Part shown: positions 8,182 to 14,231 of the stretch, piece after piece
Numbering within the stretch: the first letter of the stretch is position 1
Layout: each line of letters starts with the position of its first letter
Assembly (NCBI GenBank): GCA_964600385.1
Contig: CAZRJC010000019.1
Location: 1 to 35,309 of the forward strand
Source of the DNA: DMER64 sp964600385
Lineage (GTDB): Bacteria; Bacteroidota; Bacteroidia; Bacteroidales; UBA932
Length of the DNA: 35,309 nt
Direction of reading: 5' to 3'
Made by a program: the position numbers and the translations under genes
Notes under the pieces: generated by a model
Database searches by the model: none
Told to the model about the DNA's origin: nothing
The model's input: the letters and a program-made list of their open reading frames with translations, nothing else

Positions 8182-9774
8182 ATGAAACACATATATAAAG
8201 CATTGGCAATAGTTCTGGCTCTGGGTGCCATGGTATCCTGCGAAAAGTGGGAAAAATTCAATACTGACCCGTTCGGCGTTTCATCGGAAATGCTCGAGGC
8301 AGACTACAATAATATCGGTGCCTATTATCCAAAGATCATGCAGTCGGTATATCTGCACTATGGCACCTGTACTTCACGTTTTCAGATGACAAACAACCTT
8401 ACGGCTGATATCTGGAGCGGTTATATGGCTTTCCCTTCATGTTTTGCAAGCAACCAGAACACAGGATTCCTGGTTCTTCCCGACGGATATTGCAAGAGAC
8501 AGTGGGTAATGACATACGACTACGTTATGTCTACCATCTTCAACTATATCAAACCTCAGGCAGATACCGACAAGTATCGTTATCTCTTTGCTCCGGCACT
8601 TATCGTTCAGGTATATGCAATGATGAGAGTAACCGACTCTTACGGTCCCATTATTTACACTCAGTATGGTGCATCAAGTTCGGGCGGAGCATACGACAAA
8701 CAGAAAGACACCTATGATGCCTTCTTCAGGGACCTCGATACAGCTATAGAAACTCTTGATGCTTTTGTTACCGAATATCCAGATTCCAGGCCTTTTACAA
8801 AGTTTGACTGTTGGTATAATGGAGATTATCACAAATGGATCAAACTTGCCAACACCCTCAGAATCAGACTCGCAATGCATATTGTAAAGGTTGACCCAGT
8901 AACGGCAAAGACCCAGGCAGAAAAGGCTGTTGCCAACAAGTATGGTCTGCTCTCTACCAAAGACGATATCTGTACTGTAGGTGGCGACGGTTGGTCACAT
9001 CCTCTTGCTATCATTGCACATGACTGGGAAGACACATCCATGAGTGCCCTTATGGAGTCATTCCTTCTTGGCTACAACGACCCGCGCATTGGAAAGTTCT
9101 TTGATAAGACTACCGAGCCGGCAGCTCTGGCCAAAGGTTATGAATACAAGGGTATCCGTCTCGGCATTCCTGAACTCACATCGGAAAAACTCTACAAACA
9201 CCACTCTACAGTAAATGTACAGAAGAGTGACAGAGCCGTGCTGATGACTTCGGCAGAAGCTTACTTCCTGCTTGCAGAAGGTGCACTTCGCGGTTGGAAC
9301 ATGGGTGGTACAGCCAAAGAATTTTATGAAAAAGGTGTAGCAGCTTCTTTCGAGCAATGGGACTGTTCAGGTGCAGAGGCTTATCTTGCAAGCACCAAAG
9401 TACCGACTGATTATGAAGACGTACTCAATCCCGGCAACAGCATAGCATCTGTTAACCACCTCTGTCCAAAATGGGACGAAAGTGCATCCAGAGAAGAGAA
9501 ACTTGAGCGTATTATAGACCAGAAATGGATTGCATGTTTCCCGGAAGGACATGAAGCATGGACTACCCAGCGTCGTACGGGCTATCCTCACCTCTTCCCT
9601 GTAAAGGCTAACTACAGCTCAGGTATATTCAAAGATGATGACAATGTCAAAAGGATGGTTTATCCTTCTTCAGAGAAAAATACTGAAGCCTACAAGGCAG
9701 GTGTCACCTATCTTAACGGTCCGGATAATGGAAACACCAGACTTTGGTGGGATATTGAAGGGCCTAACTTCTAG
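8182..9774 (+). CDS. SusD/RagB-type glycan-binding lipoprotein (SusD-like_2 branch)
   Basis: Surface lipoprotein that covers the SusC channel and binds the glycan. The lipoprotein signal ends at AMVSC with Cys20. The following EKWEKFNTDPFGVSSEML and NNIGAYYPKIMQSVY are characteristic of the SusD-like_2 branch rather than of classical SusD. The helical TPR-like body includes WIKLANTLRIRLAMHI and MTSAEAYFLLAEGALRGW; the C-terminal part has the typical IIDQKWIACFPEGHEAWTTQRRTGYP. The length of 530 fits. It is the last gene of the locus, with a strong terminator about 35 bp after the stop. Confidence 0.95.
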   Translation: MKHIYKALAIVLALGAMVSCEKWEKFNTDPFGVSSEMLEADYNNIGAYYPKIMQSVYLHYGTCTSRFQMTNNLTADIWSGYMAFPSCFASNQNTGFLVLPDGYCKRQWVMTYDYVMSTIFNYIKPQADTDKYRYLFAPALIVQVYAMMRVTDSYGPIIYTQYGASSSGGAYDKQKDTYDAFFRDLDTAIETLDAFVTEYPDSRPFTKFDCWYNGDYHKWIKLANTLRIRLAMHIVKVDPVTAKTQAEKAVANKYGLLSTKDDICTVGGDGWSHPLAIIAHDWEDTSMSALMESFLLGYNDPRIGKFFDKTTEPAALAKGYEYKGIRLGIPELTSEKLYKHHSTVNVQKSDRAVLMTSAEAYFLLAEGALRGWNMGGTAKEFYEKGVAASFEQWDCSGAEAYLASTKVPTDYEDVLNPGNSIASVNHLCPKWDESASREEKLERIIDQKWIACFPEGHEAWTTQRRTGYPHLFPVKANYSSGIFKDDDNVKRMVYPSSEKNTEAYKAGVTYLNGPDNGNTRLWWDIEGPNF

Positions 9775-9807
9775 AGAATAAAGCAAATAGTTTGCTACTG
9801 AATATTT

Positions 9808-9851
9808 CAAGCCGGGAAATATTGTGAAAACAATTTTCCGGCTTGTTTTTT
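9808..9851 (+). terminator. Rho-independent terminator closing the SusCD locus
   Basis: caagccgggaaat (9808-9820) pairs with attttccggcttg (9833-9845) over 13 bp with one G-T wobble. The loop can form a further attgt/acaat stem, and TTTTTT follows at 9846-9851. It lies between convergent genes and mainly serves the + strand. Confidence 0.9.
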
Positions 9852-9893
9852 AGTTTTCCTGCCTTGTTAATTGTTTTTCTGCCTTATCAATTG

Positions 9894-11042
9894 TTAAAAT
9901 GCAATGGGAATATCTGCCGAGCGGATCATCTCTCCTTTGGGGTTGTAAGTCCTGATGACTATCATGCCGTCTTTGTATAAACAGTCCAGGCGTTCCCTGT
10001 CGTCGTTTACAAAAATGGGAAAATCGTTTTGCATGGTGCCTCGTTCGAAATACATATATTCATGAAGATCGGCGCCTATCATCAAATCTATGCCTGCCTG
10101 GCTGAGCATTGGAACGAAATGTTTGTTCATCCACCTCTGTATGTGATATTCAGTCTGGTCAGGATGATCTATCATTGGTACATGTGCAAGGCATACCTTT
10201 ACCGGTGCATTCCTGAACAGGGAATCATCCATGGCTTGTCTGGCCCACTCTATCTGTTCTGACATGTATTGCTCATAAACTTCTGTTCCGCAGTAATGCC
10301 TGGATCTTTTTGCATTAGTCTCACCTCCGTCAAATACGATAAAGGCTACCGGGCCCTCACGGAATGTATAGTAAAATCCTTCTGATACATCATTAGGGAA
10401 GATCTTTGCGACATTTCTGATACCGTTTCCCCTCCCCTCATGGTTGCCACGAGCAAACATGACAGGCATGCTGTGAGCATACTCTCCTAACGGTTCAATC
10501 TCAAAACGTGCAAGCTTTTCCACATCGTAATGGTTGGCAGAAATGATATCGCCATTAAGGAATATGAAACCGGTATTATTGGTGTCAATCTGTCTGGTCA
10601 GTGCGGTGTATTCATCGGTATGAAGATGTATATCATTAATCACCGAAAAATGACACTCAGACGAAGATGAGTCAAACGTGTTCACATTGTACCATTTACC
10701 GCAATAACTTTCGCCAAAAACCGGATAATAGGGATCATCGTATGAATTGAGGAGCTCACCTGCTACTCTGTACCTGAGAGTACTGCCCTTCGCCAGATTT
10801 TTGATCCTGACCGTATGCAGGTTGTCAATATTTCTCCTGCCGGCATACATATCGTATATGCGCTCGCCGTCTTCCAGCTCTACATAACCCACGCCCGGTG
10901 AGTTGCTCATCCAGACGATAGTAACAGAAGTTTCGGAAACATTTGTTACCCAGGGGCCATACTTTATGTCATCAAGAGCTTTCGCGCATACAGGGTACAA
11001 GACTAACAGACAGACTGTCAGGAACAAATATCTATTTTTCAT
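9894..11042 (-). CDS. Secreted calcineurin-like metallophosphoesterase
   Basis: Predicted exported two-metal phosphoesterase, substrate unknown. After a signal peptide (KNRYLFLTVCLLVLYPVCAKA) comes a fibronectin-III/purple-acid-phosphatase N-like domain (YGPWVTNVSETSVTIVWMSN ... LRYRVAG). The catalytic domain carries the expected metal ligands in order: NDIHLH (DxH), LNGDI (GD), ARGNHEGRG (GNHE), LAHVPM (H) and GADLHEY (xxH). The open frame reaches 11111, but a -7 promoter element lies at 11079-11086 inside that extension, so the ATG at 11042, just before the signal peptide, is preferred; ATG 11051 is an alternative. It is monocistronic and convergent with susD. It might supply phosphate or dephosphorylate glycans, but nothing nearby proves this. 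Confidence 0.88.
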   Translation of the reverse strand: MKNRYLFLTVCLLVLYPVCAKALDDIKYGPWVTNVSETSVTIVWMSNSPGVGYVELEDGERIYDMYAGRRNIDNLHTVRIKNLAKGSTLRYRVAGELLNSYDDPYYPVFGESYCGKWYNVNTFDSSSSECHFSVINDIHLHTDEYTALTRQIDTNNTGFIFLNGDIISANHYDVEKLARFEIEPLGEYAHSMPVMFARGNHEGRGNGIRNVAKIFPNDVSEGFYYTFREGPVAFIVFDGGETNAKRSRHYCGTEVYEQYMSEQIEWARQAMDDSLFRNAPVKVCLAHVPMIDHPDQTEYHIQRWMNKHFVPMLSQAGIDLMIGADLHEYMYFERGTMQNDFPIFVNDDRERLDCLYKDGMIVIRTYNPKGEMIRSADIPIAF

Positions 11043-11078
11043 CTTAGTCATTCTTTCAGGGTCATTCAATTTCGGGCG

Positions 11079-11086
11079 CAAATTTA
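11079..11086 (-). promoter_or_regulatory. -7 promoter element of the metallophosphoesterase gene
   Basis: Read on the - strand this is TAAATTTG, a perfect TAnnTTTG. It would start transcription near 11073, about 30 nt before the chosen ATG. No clear -33 TTTG is visible. Confidence 0.5.
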
Positions 11087-11123
11087 CGATAATTATCCCA
11101 AGGCTTCCCATGGGTTTTATCCA

Positions 11124-11409
11124 ATTCGATGAATAACGGTCACAAGATATTCAGAGCGGAAAACGCCTCCCGGTTGCTGATGCAAGAAGGGCTCAACTTC
11201 TCAACCCGCTTAAGAACATCCCACAAGCTATTCAGAACGGGAAACGCCTCCCATTGGCTAACGCCAATGGGTCCTTCCCTCCGCGGGCGCGAGGTTTCCC
11301 TAATCTGAATAGCTTGGGATGTTCTATGCGGATTCAATTCCTCCGCGGGCGCGAGGTTTCCCTTCTTCTAAATATCTTGTGATATTCTTCTCTTGTGAAG
11401 AAGTGGCAA
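11124..11409. repeat. Palindromic repeat module, copy A (interrupted)
   Basis: Matches copy C (11765-11911) in direct orientation: both start with attcgatg, then aacggtcacaagatattcagag, then a cctc..gttgctga.gcaa stretch. Both resume with ccgcggg.gcgag.tttccctt, a cttgtg segment and a tggcaaagt end. The arms cacaagatat (11141-11150) and atatcttgtg (11372-11381) are exact inverted repeats. The loop of this copy is broken by palindrome B (11213-11325), so an insertion into an older copy is inferred. Confidence 0.75.
11213..11325. repeat. Nested palindromic element B inside copy A
   Basis: A 113-bp palindrome. The outer arms at 11213-11235 and 11305-11325 pair apart from a 2-nt gap; inner gggaaac (11239-11245) pairs with gtttccc (11294-11300). 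A perfect 9-bp hairpin cccattggc-taac-gccaatggg sits at 11250-11271. Its right arm shares ctccgcgggcgcgaggtttc with copy A, so A, B and C belong to one family of REP-like palindromes. It does not resemble an insertion sequence, since no transposase lies inside. Confidence 0.75.
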
Positions 11410-11715
11410 AGTGGCAAGAAATCTCGGTTCCATGAACAAAAACGGGCTTTTATGTGCATGAGTGGCAGGAAATCTCGGTTCCATGAACAAAAACGGGCTT
11501 TTATGTGTATGAGTGGCAGGAAATCTCGGTTCCGTGAACAAAAACGGGCTTTTATGTGCATGAGTGGCAGGAAATCTCGGTTCCGTGAACAAAAACGGGC
11601 TTTTATGTGCATGAGTGGCAGGAAATCTCGGTTCCGTGAACAAAAACAGGCTTGTATGTGCATGAATGGCAGGAAATCTCGGTTCCATGAACAAAAACGG
11701 GCTTTTATGTGTACG
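11410..11715. repeat. Six tandem copies of a 51-bp repeat
   Basis: Units begin at 11410, 11461, 11512, 11563, 11614 and 11665, exactly 51 bp apart; the last diverges after ~11712. Units differ by a few bases: ccatgaac in units 1, 2 and 6 and ccgtgaac in 3-5; unit 5 has the most changes. Because 51 is a multiple of three and the unit lacks stops, long repetitive reading frames appear on both strands. I treat these as by-products, not genes. The array lies between modules A and C. Confidence 0.92.
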
Positions 11716-11764
11716 GAATTGCGAAAAGTATGGCAATGCTTCTTTCTGAATCAGTCATGCATAT

Positions 11765-11911
11765 ATTCGATGCGGTGAAGAACGGTCACAAGATATTCAG
11801 AGTGGGAAGCACCTCACAGTTGCTGACGCAACCTGGTCTTTCCCCCCGCGGGTGCGAGTTTCCCTTTTCTAAATAGCTTGTGGAGTACTTCCCTTCTGAA
11901 GATATGGCAAA
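11765..11911. repeat. Palindromic repeat module, copy C (uninterrupted)
   Basis: The intact relative of copy A. The left arm cacaagatattcagag starts at 11787; the right arm atagcttgtg is at 11873-11882 with one mismatch. A small inner gttgc-tgac-gcaac hairpin lies near 11820, and a gcgggtgcgag segment precedes the right arm. It ends with a gaagatatggcaaagt flank that also follows copy A. It lies just 3' of the small gene at 11948-12322. No gene is seen in 11043-11947 beyond these repeats. Confidence 0.75.
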
Positions 11912-11947
11912 GTTCCGGATTATCTGGGCCAATCCGGGTTGGCTACA

Positions 11948-12322
11948 TTAACTCATTGTTTTCTCTCTTTGTATGTCGGGAATGATAGTTACCATCTCAT
12001 TTCTTACCATTTCTGCATTGGCACGTTTCACTTCTTTAATAGTGTTTTTGACCACTCTGTTATAATGAGCAAGAACGTCTTCTGCATCTTGACAGCAACA
12101 TATTTCTCCTATTGACAGAGACCTGATAACAGCCGTTACTGATCTTTCAGTCTGGCCGAACAAAGATGTCTGTATTGAAAACACTGTTGAAGGTATTAGC
12201 TCTGTCAGTATCTCAAAATCTTCAGTAGTAGATAAATTCAGTTCACTTTCAAAGTGAAGCATCCCGTTTGAATCCATTGATACCTCAAGGATTTTCTTCA
12301 TTTGCTTTTCCATTTCTTTCAT
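11948..12322 (-). CDS. Hypothetical protein, partner gene of the HUH/RAYT-like gene
   Basis: 124 residues that I do not recognise. There is no signal peptide or membrane segment, so it is probably cytoplasmic. The N-terminal ~60 residues look alpha/beta (KKILEVSMDSNGMLHFESELNL...), with an unusual CCC run near residue 77. The C-terminal third is helical and charged (VLAHYNRVVKNTIKEVKRANAEMVRNEM). It starts 20 bp after the stop of the RAYT-like gene on the same strand, so the two are likely co-transcribed. The ATG at 12322 is used; the Met at residue 8 is an alternative start. A hairpin of 7 bp (11915-11937) follows the stop but has no T run on this strand. Confidence 0.7.
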   Translation of the reverse strand: MKEMEKQMKKILEVSMDSNGMLHFESELNLSTTEDFEILTELIPSTVFSIQTSLFGQTERSVTAVIRSLSIGEICCCQDAEDVLAHYNRVVKNTIKEVKRANAEMVRNEMVTIIPDIQREKTMS

Positions 12323-12342
12323 GATGATTGTGTATTGGTTGG

Positions 12343-13344
12343 TTAAATTTTTACTTTTGGAAAGAGTGAATCTATAATTGATGCATCCATTTTTAGAATT
12401 CTTTGAATTTGTTTATTGGATGCGTTGTATTCATAATGCATCTTCTTTGCAACATCAATTTTTGCTGATGAAGGAAGTAAAGCTGGCTTATTGAGATTAT
12501 AGCCTTTAGTGCACATGTAAATAACTACCGAATACACCTCCTCATCGCTAAGAAATACAGAATCTTTAAGCCTTTTGGCTATTTCGCCATATGCTTCATA
12601 ATCTTTTGATAATAGATTGAAATAATGATGTGCATCTCTATAGAAAGATTCACCTTCTTTTATATGGCAAAAGCTGGACGGCAAAATAATGTGGTTCAGT
12701 ACTTTGATACTATTTGACATAGCTACATTTCCACTACGACATATTGTCCTTTTTTCCCTTATTGTAAGGGCGTTATACTCTGTGGCAGGTAATAACTCAT
12801 ATATTGGATTAAAGAAAAGATAGCCTGCGCCCCACAGATATGAATAAGGTGTGTACGAAGATTTAACGAGATAGCCATTACGGTTAACATATACAATCTC
12901 ACTCCTTAGAGAATTCAAATCCGGAATACCAAGAAGCGAAGCTCTGAAAGCAGACATCTCTATCACTCTTCCTTCAATGGCCAAATACCTTTTCAGACGT
13001 GATTGATACATGTCAAACATTTCTTCACAGTCATCCCTTTTACCGGAAAGAATACAGTGAAGATGATTGTTCATCAACTCAAATGTGTAGATCTTTATCG
13101 TTGGATACCTGTCTGCACAAATCCCCATCAGATTCATGCCAAATCCAAAATCCTGATCATTTGTGAATAGAAGTTCGGTTAGATGGCCGGGCGTAAAAAG
13201 ATGCCAGAATGGACCTGATACATTAAATAAATATTCGCATTTATTTTCTTTATCGTAGAAAGCACGACTGATTGGCGCAGAACCGCCTGAATTCTCCTTT
13301 TCCATTTTTCTCGCTAATCTATCAACCCCACAATGGTAAGGCAT
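12343..13344 (-). CDS. HUH-nuclease (Y1 transposase / RAYT-like) protein
   Basis: Predicted single-strand DNA nuclease of the REP-associated tyrosine transposase type. The N-terminal block YLFNVSGPFWHLFTPG, a short linker with LLFTNDQDFGFGMNLMGIC, and IKIYTFELMNNHLHCILSG follow the Y1/RAYT layout, the last holding the HUH motif (His-Leu-His). Tyr residues in DMYQSRLKRYL, ~20 residues later, are candidate nucleophiles. EIVYVNRNGYLVKSSYTPYSYLWG corresponds to the RAYT segment usually reading YIHxNPVRAGL...YPWSS. The C-terminus (YNASNKQIQRILKMD) looks like a small HTH. The frame runs upstream to a TTG at 13386; ATG 13344 is chosen, though a TATTTTTG element at 13346-13353 could instead point to Met at 13305. 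Repeats lie on both sides, as expected for RAYTs and their target palindromes. Confidence 0.8.
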   Translation of the reverse strand: MPYHCGVDRLARKMEKENSGGSAPISRAFYDKENKCEYLFNVSGPFWHLFTPGHLTELLFTNDQDFGFGMNLMGICADRYPTIKIYTFELMNNHLHCILSGKRDDCEEMFDMYQSRLKRYLAIEGRVIEMSAFRASLLGIPDLNSLRSEIVYVNRNGYLVKSSYTPYSYLWGAGYLFFNPIYELLPATEYNALTIREKRTICRSGNVAMSNSIKVLNHIILPSSFCHIKEGESFYRDAHHYFNLLSKDYEAYGEIAKRLKDSVFLSDEEVYSVVIYMCTKGYNLNKPALLPSSAKIDVAKKMHYEYNASNKQIQRILKMDASIIDSLFPKVKI

Positions 13345-13400
13345 ACAAAAATAATAATATTTCGCAAACAAATACAAAAAAAGCAACCGAAGTTGCCTTA

Positions 13401-13550
13401 TAAGATCAGTGTTGTTCTAACCAGATTAGTGTTGTTCTAACCAGATCAGTGTCGTTCTAACCAGATTAGTGTTGTTCTAACAAGATTAGTGTTGTTCTAA
13501 CCAGATTAGTGTCGTTCTAACCAGATTAACGTTGTTCTACCCAGATAAGC
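13401..13550. repeat. 20-bp tandem array growing out of the lipocalin 3' end
   Basis: Seven successive 20-bp units start at 13401, 13421, 13441, 13461, 13481, 13501 and 13521, with half a further unit at 13541. The consensus is ccagattagtgttgttctaa. The two units nearest the gene contain its final codons and stop (the - strand ends ...WVEQR, TAA at 13526-13528), so the array looks like an expansion of the gene's own tail. Each unit can form a small ctaa/ttag hairpin. There are no spacers, so it is not CRISPR. It separates the lipocalin from the RAYT-like gene downstream. Confidence 0.92.
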
Positions 13551-14065
13551 TCTCCGGTGTCATAACCCAGCGAATTGGCCCTGTTCAGTACTCTTTCCAG
13601 GTCTGCAGGTGCCATCTCGGGTGTACGTGACAAAATCCAGAGGTATTTGTCAGATTTGCTTCCAATCAGGGCAAAGGTGTAATTTTCATCGAGGTCCAAT
13701 ACCCAGTAGTCGGAATAAAAGAAAAGGAAGAATGAAACCCTCAGGGCTCCGGGATACTTCTCACTGGGCCGATACGCCTTGGCCTCGGCCTGGTCGAATT
13801 TCCCGTCAAAAGAGCCTTTGTACCCGGTATTGACCACTTTGATCTTTCCGTCGGAGGTAAGTGAATAATTGGCCATGGAACCCACAAGACCTCTTTCAAA
13901 GCTATGGTCAAAACGGGCAATTTCGTACCATTGACCAAGATACCGGTTCAGGTCGAGTTCCTTTACCGTTTCATCGATAGTGACTTTGAATTCGGGATTT
14001 AGTGGCGTGCATCCTGCTGCTAAAAAGCATGCTATGCAGGATAGAATAATAGTCATGTTTTTCAT
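13526..14065 (-). CDS. blc: Blc-type outer-membrane lipocalin (lipoprotein)
   Basis: Small lipid-binding beta-barrel lipoprotein, known in E. coli as Blc for storage or transport of membrane lipids under stress. The start at ATG 14065 gives a signal ending FLAAGC with lipidated Cys19; the longer frame from TTG 14092 was rejected for that reason. The lipocalin signature is YLGQWYEIARFDHSFERG. Later strands include VNTGYKGSFDGKFDQAEAKAY, FFLFFYSDYWVLDLDENYTFALIGS and KYLWILSRTPEM, which match Blc. The length of ~179 residues is typical. The last codons form part of the downstream 20-bp repeat array, so the C-terminus GELIWVEQR is encoded by repeat sequence. Confidence 0.93.
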   Translation of the reverse strand: MKNMTIILSCIACFLAAGCTPLNPEFKVTIDETVKELDLNRYLGQWYEIARFDHSFERGLVGSMANYSLTSDGKIKVVNTGYKGSFDGKFDQAEAKAYRPSEKYPGALRVSFFLFFYSDYWVLDLDENYTFALIGSKSDKYLWILSRTPEMAPADLERVLNRANSLGYDTGELIWVEQR

Positions 14066-14231
14066 ATGATGATTTTCTTTAAAGATAAGCAAAAAAAATG
14101 TATAATAAATTTACATCATGTCAAATATTTATACATAATCATAAAAATGATATTTTCGTAACATGCAGATATGTTGTTGCTTATGAAATTGGCACAAAAA
14201 TGGTTGTTTCTATTCGTGAAAATTAAAACAT

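Noticed and set aside
11395..11778. 127-codon frame of repeated MSGRKSRF-EQKRAFMC units
   Set aside because: Created by the 51-bp tandem repeat, open on both strands, no start context and no recognisable fold; treated as repeat, not gene.
11915..11937. ccggatt/aatccgg hairpin as terminator of the small gene
   Set aside because: Seven-bp stem with no T run on the - strand side; too weak to call.
13346..13353. TATTTTTG (- strand) as promoter of the HUH-nuclease gene
   Set aside because: It ends only one base before the preferred ATG at 13344; it would require starting at Met 13305. Left undecided and not listed as a promoter.
13401..13550. Possible CRISPR array
   Set aside because: Units of 20 bp follow each other with no spacers and no cas genes; it is a plain tandem repeat.
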